Source: DASYQD01 sp963837455 | GTDB lineage: Bacteria; Acidobacteriota; Thermoanaerobaculia; Multivoradales; JAIOJS01 | Direction: 5' to 3' | DNA: 64,000 nucleotides | NCBI GenBank assembly: GCA_963837455.1 | Contig: CAWINM010000010.1 | Span: forward strand, 992,001 to 1,056,000 | In this document: in pieces, positions 1-9,338 of the stretch | How the letters are laid out: every line of letters starts with the position of its first letter | How positions within the stretch are numbered: the stretch's first letter is position 1 | Translations under genes and position numbers: made by a program | The notes under the pieces: model-generated | Databases searched by the model: none | What the model was told of the DNA's origin: nothing | What the model saw: the letters and a program-made list of their open reading frames with translations, nothing else

Positions 1-2115
1 GTGGAGCCGCGCCGTACCGTGGCCGCCGAGCAGCGAGAGGCCGGCCCTGGTGGGCAGCAGCCGGTCGTAGATGGTGAGGTCCGGCACCTCCGCGTCCGGC
101 AGGTCGAGGGTGGCGTCGAAGTCCTGGAGCGGGGCCGAGAGGTCGACCGCGGCGGGAGCGATGGCGACGATCTGCAGCCCCCTGCCGCGCAGGTAGTGTG
201 GCTGCCGGCTGCGCAGCACGTCGGCGAGACCGAAGCGCTCGAAACGCACGCGCAAGGCCGTGCGGGCCCCGGCGGGCCCCGGTTCGACGGCCACCGCCAC
301 CGTGCCGCGGCCGCTGGCGCGGCTGGCGAGGATGGTCGCCACCACCGGGTTGCCGTCGACGGTGAGCTGGGAGCCGACGGCGAAGCGGCCGCTCTCGAGG
401 TGGAGGTCGGAGCGGAACCCGCCTTGTCCCTGGACGGCGAGCCACGGGACGCGCTGCAGGTAGGGGCGGAGGAAGCCGAGGGACGCTACCTTGCCGCGCA
501 CCCGCGCGGTGCCGCTGGTGGCGTGCAGCAGCTCGGAGGCACGGCCCGTACCGGTGGCGACCGGAGCGACCTGGGCGGCGACGGCGAGGGCGAGCTCGCT
601 GGCCGCCGGCTCGCCGCCGACCTCGAAGCGGCCGGCGGGCATGGTCACGGCGGCGTGCGCGACGGTGAGAGTGCCGCCGCGGTCGAGCGACAGCGTCGCC
701 TCGGCGCTGCCGTCGCCGACGAGCGCGAGCTCGCCGAGGCGAACCGAACGCAGGTGGTCGAGGCGGGCCTCGTCGACGCGCACCGACCAGGGAGCTCGCG
801 GCGGCCTGGCACCGGCAGCCGGCGAGGCGAGCTCGAGGCGCACGTCGGCACCGGTCACCTCGAGGCCCGCGACGGCTACCTCGCGCGCCAGCAACGCTCC
901 GAGGTCGACGCGGCCGCTGGCGCCGTCGAGAGTGGCATGCAGCGACAGCCGTGAGCTGGGCGCGTCGATGTGGACGCCGGTGGCGCGCAGCTCGCCGACG
1001 ATTGGCGCCGTCACCGCGGTGCGGCCGGAGCGCGCGGCGGCGACCAGGTAGCGCACCCGCGTCTCCGCGGCGCTGGCGGCGAGCGCGAGATCGGCAACCT
1101 GCAGGACGGGAGGAGCCGCCCCGCCGCCGCCGAGGCGCAAGCCGCGAGCGGTGACGTCGAGGCGAAGCCGGGGTCCGCCGGCCGCCTGCTGCACCGCCGC
1201 CCTCAGATCGAGTCCCGGTGCGCGACCGTCGTCGCCTCCGGGCCCCGGCTCCGCCGTCAGGGAGAGACGGCTGCCGGTCGTGAGGCGCCCGCCGTCGACC
1301 CGCAGGTTCGCGACCAGGCTTCCCGAGCGCGTCGGCGCGTGCAGCAGACCGGCGAGGAAGGGGAGGTCCTCCACCTCGCCACGGGTCGCCAGCGTGGCGG
1401 AGAGGAAGTCCCACCCGGCGAGGCCGCGGTGGAGGCGGGGTGCGTAGGGCCCGATGCTGGCACCGGCATCGAGATCGAGGCGGCGGGCGAGGGTGCGCCC
1501 ACCCCAGATCAAGGAGGCGTGGTGCAGCCGGAGCCGCGTCGGCGCGAGCTGCATCTCGCCGCCGAACGCCAGCCGCAGGGCGCCGGCCGCGTCCCCGTCG
1601 CCCACCAGCCGCAGGTCGCCGCTGCGGACCTCCCGCACGTGGTCGAGGGTGATGGCGCCCAAGTGCAGGGACCAGGGCCGGTGGCCCGCGCCGCGTGGCG
1701 GCGGCGTTCTCGCGCCGCCCTCGCGCACCGGCGCCGGCTCGTCGCGTGCGCCACCCGTCGGGCGGTGGGAGAGCTCCGCCTCGACGCCCCCGGCGTGCAG
1801 CCGGCGCACCCGCAGCTCGCGGCGCAGGAGCGCCGCGAGCTCGACCTCGCCGCTGGCGCGATCGGCGCCGAGCGTCCAGCCGACGCGGGTGGCGTTGCTG
1901 CCGAGCCGCAGCCCGTAGAGGTGGACGTGAGCGGGCAGCAGGCACCAACCCCACCGCCAGGCGATGTGGAAGCGTTGCGGGTGACGGCTCAAGCCACTCG
2001 AGAGCAGCGGTGTCGCGAGCAGGAGGTTCACCGCCAGCAGCCAGAGGGCGACGAGCCCGAGGGCGGCGAGCGCGGTGCGTCGCAGCCAGAGGCGGAGAGG
2101 ACCGCGGGCGCTCAA
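1..2115 (-). CDS. AsmA-like envelope protein, 3' end outside window
   Basis: The reading frame is open without a stop from a TTG at 2115 to the window edge (705 codons); the C-terminus is missing. An N-terminal membrane segment (about residues 10-38, rich in Leu/Ala/Val after several Arg) is followed by a long, beta-strand-like, Leu/Val/Gly/Asp-rich region, the pattern of AsmA/TamB/YhdP-type proteins that span the periplasm and are linked to outer-membrane lipid or protein transport. Two internal copies of LDHxRxVRxGxLxLVGDG begin near residues 144 and 438, so the protein is built of units of about 295 residues. No good ribosome site precedes the TTG and a GTG further in is possible. It lies 103 bp behind yjbQ on the same strand. 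The family call is inference from architecture; the open frame and membrane segment are seen directly. Confidence 0.6.
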   Translation of the reverse strand, partial: MSARGPLRLWLRRTALAALGLVALWLLAVNLLLATPLLSSGLSRHPQRFHIAWRWGWCLLPAHVHLYGLRLGSNATRVGWTLGADRASGEVELAALLRRELRVRRLHAGGVEAELSHRPTGGARDEPAPVREGGARTPPPRGAGHRPWSLHLGAITLDHVREVRSGDLRLVGDGDAAGALRLAFGGEMQLAPTRLRLHHASLIWGGRTLARRLDLDAGASIGPYAPRLHRGLAGWDFLSATLATRGEVEDLPFLAGLLHAPTRSGSLVANLRVDGGRLTTGSRLSLTAEPGPGGDDGRAPGLDLRAAVQQAAGGPRLRLDVTARGLRLGGGGAAPPVLQVADLALAASAAETRVRYLVAAARSGRTAVTAPIVGELRATGVHIDAPSSRLSLHATLDGASGRVDLGALLAREVAVAGLEVTGADVRLELASPAAGARPPRAPWSVRVDEARLDHLRSVRLGELALVGDGSAEATLSLDRGGTLTVAHAAVTMPAGRFEVGGEPAASELALAVAAQVAPVATGTGRASELLHATSGTARVRGKVASLGFLRPYLQRVPWLAVQGQGGFRSDLHLESGRFAVGSQLTVDGNPVVATILASRASGRGTVAVAVEPGPAGARTALRVRFERFGLADVLRSRQPHYLRGRGLQIVAIAPAAVDLSAPLQDFDATLDLPDAEVPDLTIYDRLLPTRAGLSLLGGHGTARLH

Positions 2116-2218
2116 GGGAGTAAGCTCGGCGAGGCGGAGACGAGCGGGTGTCGAGGTCCGCGGCCAAGGCCGCGCTCAGCGACAGGGCTCGGCATTTGCA
2201 CGGCGGTCGCCTGCGCGT

Positions 2219-2626
2219 TCACTCCCCGACGTGGACCACCACCTTCCGCTTGTTGCGGTAGCGGCGGTGCTCCCACAGGAAGATGCCCTGCCAGGTGCCG
2301 AGGGCGAGCTGCCCGTCGATGACCGGGATCGACACCGAGCAGCCGGTGAGCGTCGCCTTGACGTGCGACGGCATGTCGTCGGGCCCCTCGGCGTCGTGGG
2401 TGTAGATCTCGTCGCCTTCGGGCACCAGACGGCTCAGCCATGCCTCGAGGTCGCGCCGCACGGCGGGATCGGCCCCCTCGTTGACGATGACGCTCGCCGA
2501 GGTGTGCTGCACGAACACCGTGCACAGGCCCTCGCGCAGCCCGCTCGCCTGCACCACCGCCGACACCTCGCGGGTGATCTCGTGCAGGCCGGGGCGACCG
2601 ATGTGGATCTCGAGGCGCCGGTTCAT
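2219..2626 (-). CDS. yjbQ: YjbQ family protein (UPF0047)
   Basis: A 135-residue protein, the full usual length of the YjbQ/UPF0047 family. The family signature VFVQHTSASVIVNEGAD lies at about residues 37-53, and the C-terminal GTWQGIFLWEHRR block around 113-125 is also typical. Members are small trimeric enzymes often listed as secondary thiamine-phosphate synthases because overexpression rescues thiE mutants; the true physiological reaction is unsettled. A genuine thiE is also present in this window (59576-60187), so a primary thiamine role is not needed here. It starts at ATG and is divergent from pyrD across 78 bp, with the AsmA-like gene downstream. Confidence 0.9.
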   Translation of the reverse strand: MNRRLEIHIGRPGLHEITREVSAVVQASGLREGLCTVFVQHTSASVIVNEGADPAVRRDLEAWLSRLVPEGDEIYTHDAEGPDDMPSHVKATLTGCSVSIPVIDGQLALGTWQGIFLWEHRRYRNKRKVVVHVGE

Positions 2627-2704
2627 CGCGCGCGCAGTCTACCTTCGGCCCTCTGCTAGAGTCGCCGCGCCGCGCACCCGCTGCCGCCCTCGGCGCCCCT
2701 GCCC

Positions 2705-3787
2705 GTGTCGCTCTATCCGCTGCTGCGACCGCTGCTGTTCCGGCTCGACCCCGAACGTGCCCACGCGCTGTCGCTCCGTTTGCTGCGTTTGATGGGCGGG
2801 GTGGCGCCGCTGCGGTGGCTGCAGCGGCGCCTGCCGCCGGTGGACGACCCCTGCACGGCCATCGGGTTGCGGTTCCCCAACCGCATCGGCCTTGCCGCCG
2901 GTTACGACAAGGACGCGCGCGCGCTCGCCGGGCTCGCCGCCCTCGGCTTCGGCCACCTCGAGATCGGTACGGTGACACCCCGCCCGCAAGCCGGCAACCC
3001 GCGGCCGCGGCTGTTCCGGCTGGTGGAGGACCGCTCGGTGGTCAACCGCCTGGGCTTCCCCAGCCAGGGCGCCGCGCGAGTGGCGGCGCGGCTGCGCCGG
3101 CGCCCCCGCGGCGTGGTGGTGGGTGTGAACCTCGGCAAGCAGTGCGACACGCCCATCGAGGGCGCCGTCGACGACTACCTCGGCCTGCTCGAGACCTTCG
3201 CACCGCTGGCCGACTTCCTCACCGTCAACGTCAGCTCCCCCAACACCCCCGGACTGCGCCTGCTCGAGGGGGGCGAGCGGCTCGGCTCGCTGCTGGCGCC
3301 GCTGCTGCGCCGGCGCGACGAGCTGGCGGCCGCAGCCGGCCGTCAGGACCCGCTGCCACGGCGGGTGCCATTGCTGGTCAAGCTCTCTCCGGATCTCGCG
3401 CCCGCGGACCTCGACGCCACCGTCGACGCCGCGCTCGCCGCCGGCATCGACGGCATCGTCGCCACCAACACCACCCTCGGCCGCGACGGTGCGCGCTCGC
3501 CGCACGCCGCCGAGGCGGGCGGTCTCTCCGGAGCGCTGCTGACGGCGGTCGCCGATGCGATGCTGTCCCGCGTCGTTTCCCGCGCCGGCGGCCGTGTCCT
3601 GGTGATCGCGGCCGGTGGCGTGCTCAGCGGCGAGGACGCGCGCCGCAAGCGCGACGCCGGCGCCGACCTCGTGCAGCTCTACACCGGCCTCGTCTACCGC
3701 GGGCCAGGGCTGGTGGGGGAGACGGCGCGGGCGCTGGCGCGGGTGCGACCTCCCGCCGGCTCGGGCACGCCGGAGGGGCGCCCCTGA
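2705..3787 (+). CDS. pyrD: Dihydroorotate dehydrogenase (quinone), class 2
   Basis: A 360-residue class 2 PyrD, which oxidises dihydroorotate to orotate in pyrimidine synthesis and passes electrons to membrane quinone. The hydrophobic N-terminal helix (first 40 residues) expected of the membrane-associated class is present. GLAAGYDKD (about residues 62-70), the NRLGF segment, VNVSSPNT with the catalytic Ser (about 175-182), and the FMN-phosphate loop AAGGVLSGEDA near residue 300 are visible. The start is a GTG at 2705, which keeps the N-terminal helix complete. The last 94 bp overlap the convergent gene at 3694-4398. Confidence 0.95.
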   Translation: MSLYPLLRPLLFRLDPERAHALSLRLLRLMGGVAPLRWLQRRLPPVDDPCTAIGLRFPNRIGLAAGYDKDARALAGLAALGFGHLEIGTVTPRPQAGNPRPRLFRLVEDRSVVNRLGFPSQGAARVAARLRRRPRGVVVGVNLGKQCDTPIEGAVDDYLGLLETFAPLADFLTVNVSSPNTPGLRLLEGGERLGSLLAPLLRRRDELAAAAGRQDPLPRRVPLLVKLSPDLAPADLDATVDAALAAGIDGIVATNTTLGRDGARSPHAAEAGGLSGALLTAVADAMLSRVVSRAGGRVLVIAAGGVLSGEDARRKRDAGADLVQLYTGLVYRGPGLVGETARALARVRPPAGSGTPEGRP

Positions 3788-4398
3788 GAGGCGCTGGCGG
3801 CGCCGGACGCGCCTTCCACCTTGCGCAGCACGACGTCGTCGAGCAGCACGCCGCTCACGTCGTCGTCGTGCTCGCCGTAGCAGGCGAAGCCGGCGCGGAT
3901 GGCCACCGTCCTCGCGCCCACCGTGGCGGTGCCGGCGACGCGGGTGAAGGTGCCAGGGACGAGAGGCGTCGACACCAGCTCGTGCGAGGCGAGGGCGCCG
4001 GCGCTGCAGTCGGTGGTGGCGTGCTCCTCGATGAAGGTGAGGCACTCGCCTCGGCCCAGCAGCCGGCGCAGCCAGCCGCTGAGCTCGTAGCTCGCGCCGC
4101 CCTCGACGGCGACGCAGGTGGCGGCGCCGGCCTCGCTCGCCGGCTCGTTGGTCATGAGCAGGGAGCCGGGCGCGTCGTGGCCGCGGCGGTCGGGTGCCAG
4201 CTGTGTCGCCGCCTGCCGCCGCCAGCCGGTGATGCCGCGCGCGAAGTCGCAGTTGCGGACGAGATTGCCCGGCCGCAGCGGGCATGGCGATGCCGCCGCG
4301 GCACGCCCGGCGACGAGCCATGCCAGCAGCAGCGCGGCCAGCAGCCCGACGTGCCGCGGTGCCGCCGAGGTTGGTGCGAAGGGGGGCGGAGCGGTCAA
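3694..4398 (-). CDS. Secreted carbohydrate-binding-like protein
   Basis: A 234-residue protein with a signal peptide (GLLAALLLAWLVAGRAAA ends near residue 35), followed by LVRNCDFARGITGW, the usual opening of a CBM4/9-like (galactose-binding fold) module; the domain closes with a SGVLLDDVVLRK-like strand near residue 190. The tail of about 40 residues is Ser/Ala/Gly/Pro-rich and overlaps the end of pyrD. The TTG start at 4398 overlaps the gap stop codon (TTGA), so translation is probably coupled to gap. Why a secreted binding protein should sit behind glycolytic GAPDH is unclear. Domain assignment is from motif resemblance; ligand unknown. Confidence 0.6.
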   Translation of the reverse strand: MTAPPPFAPTSAAPRHVGLLAALLLAWLVAGRAAAASPCPLRPGNLVRNCDFARGITGWRRQAATQLAPDRRGHDAPGSLLMTNEPASEAGAATCVAVEGGASYELSGWLRRLLGRGECLTFIEEHATTDCSAGALASHELVSTPLVPGTFTRVAGTATVGARTVAIRAGFACYGEHDDDVSGVLLDDVVLRKVEGASGAASASQGRPSGVPEPAGGRTRASARAVSPTSPGPR

Positions 4399-5411
4399 AG
4401 CGCCGCGAGACGATCGATGAGGTCGACGACCCGGTTGCTGTACCCCCACTCGTTGTCGTACCAGGAGACCACCCGCACGTAGCCGTCGCTGGCGGCGGTG
4501 GAGAGGGCATCGAAGATCGACGAGTGGGGGTTGCCGATGATGTCGCTCGACACCAGCGGCACCTCGCTGTACTCGATGACACGGCTCATCGGCCCAGCCG
4601 CCGCCTCGCGGACGGCGGCATTGACCTCGTCGCGACCGGGGCGCTCGCGCAGGCGCGCCACCAGGTCGACGATCGAGCCGTCGGGCACCGGCACCCGCAT
4701 GGCGAGGCCGTCGAGCTTCCCCTTGAGGCGGGGGAGCACCTTGCCCACCGCACGCGCCGCGCCAGTGGTGGTGGGGATGATGTTCTCGGCGGCGGCGCGG
4801 CTGCGTCGCAGGTCCTTGTGCGGCACGTCGGCGAGCCGCTGGTCGTTGGTGTAGGCGTGGACGGTGGTCATGAACCCTTCCTCGATGCCGAACGCGTCGT
4901 CGAGCACCTTGGCGAGCGGGGCGAGACAGTTGGTGGTGCACGAGGCGTTGGAGACCAGCCGGTGCGCCGGGGACAGGGTGTCGTCGTTGACGCCGATCAC
5001 CACCATGGCGTCGATCTCGTCCTTCGGCGGCACGGTGAGGATCACGCGCGGTGCGCCCCCTTCCAGGTGGCGCTCGAGCTTGGCGCGGGTGGTGAAGACC
5101 CCGGTCGACTCCACCACCACTTGGACGCCCGCCTCGCCCCAGGGAATGGCGGCGGGGTCGCGCTCGGCGGTCATGCGAATCGGCTTTCCCTCGACGTACA
5201 TGAAGTCGTCGTCGGTGCTCACCTGCTTGGGGAAGACCCGCATCACGGTGTCGTACTTGAGCAGGTAGGCGAGCTGCGGGTTGGGGAAGAGGTCGTTGAT
5301 GATTGCCACCTCGACGTCGGGGCGGTCGGCGAGGATGCGGAAGACGCTGCGGCCGATGCGGCCGAAGCCGTTGATCCCGACCCGCAGGGTGCCGTTGCCG
5401 GCGGCGGCCAT
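4395..5411 (-). CDS. gap: Type I glyceraldehyde-3-phosphate dehydrogenase
   Basis: A 338-residue phosphorylating GAPDH converting glyceraldehyde-3-phosphate, NAD+ and phosphate to 1,3-bisphosphoglycerate. GINGFGRIGR (about residues 13-22) is the NAD loop and IIND ends the next strand with the Asp that favours NAD. The catalytic SNASCTTNCLAP is intact with Cys near residue 158, followed by VHAYTNDQ carrying the catalytic His, and WYDNEWGYS near the C-terminus. The ATG at 5411 overlaps the stop of the GAPDH paralogue (ATGA) and its stop overlaps the next gene (TTGA), giving a tightly coupled three-gene unit. This is the functional copy. Confidence 0.95.
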   Translation of the reverse strand: MAAAGNGTLRVGINGFGRIGRSVFRILADRPDVEVAIINDLFPNPQLAYLLKYDTVMRVFPKQVSTDDDFMYVEGKPIRMTAERDPAAIPWGEAGVQVVVESTGVFTTRAKLERHLEGGAPRVILTVPPKDEIDAMVVIGVNDDTLSPAHRLVSNASCTTNCLAPLAKVLDDAFGIEEGFMTTVHAYTNDQRLADVPHKDLRRSRAAAENIIPTTTGAARAVGKVLPRLKGKLDGLAMRVPVPDGSIVDLVARLRERPGRDEVNAAVREAAAGPMSRVIEYSEVPLVSSDIIGNPHSSIFDALSTAASDGYVRVVSWYDNEWGYSNRVVDLIDRLAAL

Positions 5412-6434
5412 CAGGCGGCCCTCCTCTCGAGCTCGTCGAAGCGGCGGATGAGGTCGAGGGCGCGGTGGGCGTACCCCCAGCCGTTGTCGAACCAGCTGAG
5501 CGTCTTCGACAGCCGCTCGCCGATCACCATCGTCGCCAGGGAGTCGAAGGTGCTCGAGAACGGCGAGCGCCGGATGTCACCGGAGACGATGGGTCCGTCC
5601 TCGTAGGCGAGGATGCTCTGCCAGCGTGGCTCGGCGGCGGCGGCGCGCAGGGCCTCGTTGATCGCCTCCTTGCTCACCGGGCGCCGGTGCCAGCAGACGA
5701 GGTCGACCACCGAGCCGTTGGGAACCGGCACGTTGAGGGCCATCGCGCTGACGCGGCCGCGCAGCTCCGGAAGGAGGTCCATCAACATGGCGCCGACGCG
5801 GGTCGGCTGCGGGATGACGTTCTCGGCGGCGGCGCGGCCGGAGCGCATGTCCTCCGCCGGCACGTCGGCGAGCCGCAGCTGGCTGGTGTAGGCGTGGACG
5901 GCGGAGAGGTAGGCGCGCTCGACGCCGAATGCCTGCTGCAGGATGGCGAGGATCGGCGCCGCGGCGTGGGCCGTTACCGAGGCGTTGGAGACGATGCGGT
6001 GCTCGGCGCGGAGCAGGTGGTCGTTGAGGCCCATCACCACCGTGAGGTCGGGCGGGTCGAGCGGCGGCGCGCAGAGGATGACGCGCTTGGCGCCGGCCGC
6101 GAGGTGACGCTCGAGCTCCTGGCGTGACCGGTGCCTGCCGGTCGCCTCGATCACCACCTCGACGCCGAGCTTCCCCCCACGGCACCTCACCGGGGTCCTC
6201 GGCGGAGAGCATGCGGATCGCGCGGCCGGCGATGACGAGGTCCCCCCCCGCGAGCTTCACTGGCGCCGGAAAGCGGCCGAGGATGGTGTCGTAGCGCAGC
6301 AGGTACTCGAGCGCCCCGTGATCGGCGGGGTCGGAGATCGCTCCCAGCCTGACGTCTTCGCGGCCGTGAAGGATGCGCACCAGGTTGCGGCCGATCCTCC
6401 CCAGACCCATGAGGCCCACCACCGTCTCTGCCAT
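5411..6434 (-). pseudogene. GAPDH paralogue without catalytic Cys, frameshifted
   Basis: A second GAPDH-like gene directly upstream of gap. From the ATG at 6434 it reads GLMGLGRIGRN (NAD loop) to EDPGEVPWGE, then the frame breaks; the homologous sequence resumes as KLGVEVVIEATG and runs to 5411. Adding one G to the run at 6173-6178 (C6 on the plus strand) restores a protein of about 340 residues. Independently of that, the catalytic motif is SNASVTAHAAAP instead of SNASCTTNCLAP: Val (codon 5975-5977) replaces the nucleophilic Cys. The HAYT histidine motif and a WFDNGWGYA C-terminus remain. It therefore cannot be an ordinary GAPDH; a regulatory or assembly partner, or a decaying copy, are possible. 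The stop overlaps the gap ATG. Confidence 0.8.
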
Positions 6435-6973
6435 CCCCGCCTCCTGTCGCCCGCGGGCGCGACCGTCGCGCCGCTCGCCGAGGCGCAACGTTACCAGCCG
6501 CCGGCCGGGATGCCGACGCAAGACCGCTGCCGGCGGCCCGCGAGTCGGCGTTGCGGCTCGTCCCAGCCGCAGCTTGTTGGGGGCTGGGGACGCCGCCGCG
6601 CCCCGTGGATGGTCTTGCCGCAAGGCGCGAGCCGTTCTCGGGGGGAGCGGCGGCCCGCGACCTCCGGGTTTATCATCATGTCGGTGCTCGATCGCCGGGA
6701 GCTCGCTCCCACTCGCGGGGCGGCGGCGACCCCGTGAGGCCGGTCGATCGCCGAGCGCTGCTCGCGCGGCGCGTCGATCCGATGTCGCGCGAGGTGGGTG
6801 GGGGGTGCTGGTGATCGACGACGCCAGGGAGACCGAGGCCGTGGAGCGCCGGCGCCCGTCCGGCAGCATCGCGGCGCCGGTGGGGACTGCGAGCTCCGTC
6901 CCGGGCCGGCTCGACGCGGGGCTCGACGGCGCCTTTCTCCGGCGGCCAGGCGTCGCGCCGGTAGGGTGCGCCC
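6435..6973. other. Intergenic region between GAPDH paralogue and response regulator
   Basis: About 540 bp between two divergent transcription units. No frame shows a convincing protein. A short plus-strand stretch at about 6806-6850 reads VLVIDD followed by unrelated residues, which could be a worn remnant of a receiver domain or chance. Promoters for both directions should lie here, but no clear -35/-10 pair was found. Confidence 0.4.
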
Positions 6974-7387
6974 GTGGGTGAGCTGCCGCCCGGAATCGCG
7001 GGCGAACGCCGGGTGCTCATCGTCGAGGACAACCGCCAGAATCTCGAGCTCGCACAGTTCCTGCTCGAGGAGGCAGGCATGCGAGTGCGTTCCGCGGTTG
7101 ACGCCCGCGGCGCACGCGCCGAGCTCGAGCGCGAGCTCCCCGACCTGGTGCTGATGGACATGCAGCTGCCCGGCACCGACGGCTTGGAGCTGGTCGCCGA
7201 GCTGCGCCAGGACCCCCGCCTCCGCCACCTTCCCATCGTCGCCCTCACCGCCCACGCGCTGCGCGGCGACCGCGAGCGCTTCCTCGCCGGCGGTTGCGAC
7301 GGCTACATCGCCAAGCCCATCGACGTCTCCACCTTTGCCCTGCTGGTGGAGGAGATCATCCGCCGGCACCCGGTGAAGCCCCGGTGA
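6974..7387 (+). CDS. DivK-like single-domain response regulator
   Basis: A 137-residue protein consisting of one CheY-like receiver. The acidic pocket VLIVEDN (about residues 14-20), the phospho-acceptor Asp in LVLMDMQLPG (about 62), the switch Thr in VALTAHA and the Lys in IAKPI (about 116) are all present, so phosphorylation is expected. The ALRGDRERFLAGGCDGYIAKPI segment is typical of DivK-type receivers partnered with hybrid kinases. No output domain. A GTG start at 6974 gives a natural N-terminus. The stop overlaps the GTG of the next gene (GTGA), so the two are coupled and probably belong to one phosphorelay; no kinase gene is visible nearby. Confidence 0.9.
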   Translation: MGELPPGIAGERRVLIVEDNRQNLELAQFLLEEAGMRVRSAVDARGARAELERELPDLVLMDMQLPGTDGLELVAELRQDPRLRHLPIVALTAHALRGDRERFLAGGCDGYIAKPIDVSTFALLVEEIIRRHPVKPR

Positions 7388-9338
7388 GCCGCTACTCGCG
7401 GCTTCCGGAAGGGGGCGTGGTGCTGGTGGTGGACGACCAGCCGGAGAACCTCGAGCTGGTGGCGGAGATCCTCGCCGACGAGGGTTACCGGATCCGGCTC
7501 GCCAGCGACGGGCAGGCGGCACTCGAGGCGGTAGCCGCCGAGCCCCCCGACTGCATCGTGCTCGACGTCATGATGCCGCGCCTCGACGGGCTCGAGGCCT
7601 GTCGCCGGCTCAAGGCGAGCTCGCGCACCCGCTTCATCCCGGTGGTCATGCTCACCGCGCTCTCTGCGGTCGACGACAAGGTGGCGGCGTTCGACGCCGG
7701 GGCCGACGACTTCCTCAACAAGCCGGTCCATGCTCACGAGCTGCGCGCGCGCGTGCGGTCGCTGGTGCGCATCAAGCGGTTGCGGGACGAGCTCGACACC
7801 TCGGAGGACATCATCGTCTCGATGATCCAGGCGCTCGAGCGCAAGGCTCCCCACCACGCCGGGCACTCGCAGCGGTGGCGTGGCGCGCCATGCGGCTGGC
7901 GCGTCGCCTGGGCCTGAGCGGCAGCGAGGTGGAGGTGGTGGGACGTGGGGCGCTGCTGCACGACCTCGGCAAGATCGGCGTCAGCGAGCGCCTGCTCGGC
8001 CGCGACGACCTCGGCGGCGCGGCGCTCGCCGAGTATCGGCGCCATCCGGTGCTGGGCGAGCAGATCCTCTCGCCGCTGCGCTCGTTCGGGCGCGTGCGGG
8101 CGCTCATTCGCCACCATCACGAGCGGCTCGACGGCCGGGGCTATCCGGATCGGCTCGGCGGCAGCGACCTCGACCTGGCCACCCAGGTGGTGGCGCTCGC
8201 CAACCTCTACGACCACCTCCACTCGCGGCATGGCGCCGGGGCGCCGCAGCTGCTGCGCGAGGCGGCGCATCGTGGCGAGCTGGGGCGCGAGCTGGTGGAG
8301 GAGGTGCTGGCGCTCGACGACGACGGCGTTGGCCAGGCGCTCGACGTGCGCACCTGGATGGAGCAGCTCCCCGCCAAGGAGGTGACCCGCAGCGGGCGCA
8401 TCCTGGTGGTCGACGACAGCGCCCCCAACCGCGACGTGCTGCTGGGGGTGCTGAGCGACGCCGGCCACCGCGTCACCGCGGCAGCCAGCGGTGCCGCCGC
8501 CCTGGCGGCGCTCGCCGAGGAGCGGCCCGATCTCGTGCTGCTCGACGTCAGCCTCCCCGATGTCGACGGCTTCGACCTCTGCCGGCAGGTCAAGGCGCGC
8601 CCGGAGACCGAGTTCCTGCCGGTGATCCTCCTCACCGCGCACGACGAGCTGCGCGACCGCACCCTCTCCGCTCATGCCGGCGCCGACGACTTCCTCACCT
8701 ACCCGATCCACCGCCTGGAGCTGGTGTCGCGTGTCGGGTCGCTGCTGCGGCTGCGGCTGTTCTTCAACGACCTCGAGGAGTACCAGAGCGTCATCCTCTC
8801 GCTCGCCTCGGCCCTGGAGGCGAAGGACCGCTACACGCACGGCCACTCTGAACGGGTCGGCTTCCTCGCCGAGCGCCTCGGCAGACGCCTGGGGATGGCG
8901 GATGAGGAGTGCGAGACCCTGCTGGTGGCGGGGCTGCTGCACGACATCGGGAAGATCGGTGTCTCCGAAGCGCTGCTCAACAAGCCCGGCCGGCTGGACA
9001 GCGAGCAGCTGCTGGCGGTGATGGCGCACCCGGTGCTGGGCGAGGAGATCTGCCGTCCCCTGCGCAGCGCCCGCCAGGCCCTGCCGATCATCCGCCACCA
9101 CCACGAGCGCTACGACGGCAGCGGCTACCCCGATCGCCTGGCCGGCGAGGGCATTCCTCTCGGCGCCCGGGTCATGGGAGTGGCGGATGCCTACGACGCG
9201 CTGACCAGCACCCGGCCCTACCGCGAGAGCCTCACCGCTGCAGAGGCGCTCTCGGTGCTCGTCGAGGAGACGCGCGTCGGGCGCTGGGACCCGCGGGTGA
9301 TGTCGGCGCTCGAGGGGGTGCTCGGCGACGCGCCGTGA
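7384..9338 (+). pseudogene. REC-HDGYP-REC-HDGYP c-di-GMP phosphodiesterase, one frameshift
   Basis: From GTG 7384 a receiver (VLVVDDQ, IVLDVMMPR, NKPV) leads into an HD-GYP domain whose frame breaks after KAPHHAGHSQR near 7874; inserting one G restores VAWRAMRLARRLG and reading continues to 9338, about 651 residues in all. Domains in order: REC1, HD-GYP1 (LLHDLGKIG, HHHERLDGRGYPD), REC2 (ILVVDDS, VLLDVSLPD), HD-GYP2 (LLHDIGKIG, HHHERYDGSGYPD, MGVADAYDAL). HD-GYP2 has the complete metal-binding set; in HD-GYP1 the late Asp of VADxYDAL reads ANLYDHL, suggesting reduced activity. HD-GYP proteins hydrolyse c-di-GMP to GMP. Without correction, the first receiver would be cut off and a second start would be needed for the rest. 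A GTG at about 8383 after AAGGAG-like bases could restart a REC2-HD-GYP2 protein. Confidence 0.8.

Noticed and set aside
970..2322. Plus-strand frame of 450 codons
   Set aside because: Antisense shadow of the AsmA-like gene; Gly/Arg/Ala-rich without motifs, while the minus strand has a membrane helix and repeats.
6806..6981. VLVIDD and AFLRRP-like pieces suggesting a receiver upstream of the DivK-like gene
   Set aside because: Only about 60 codons, missing the central phosphorylation site; a worn remnant is possible but chance is as likely.
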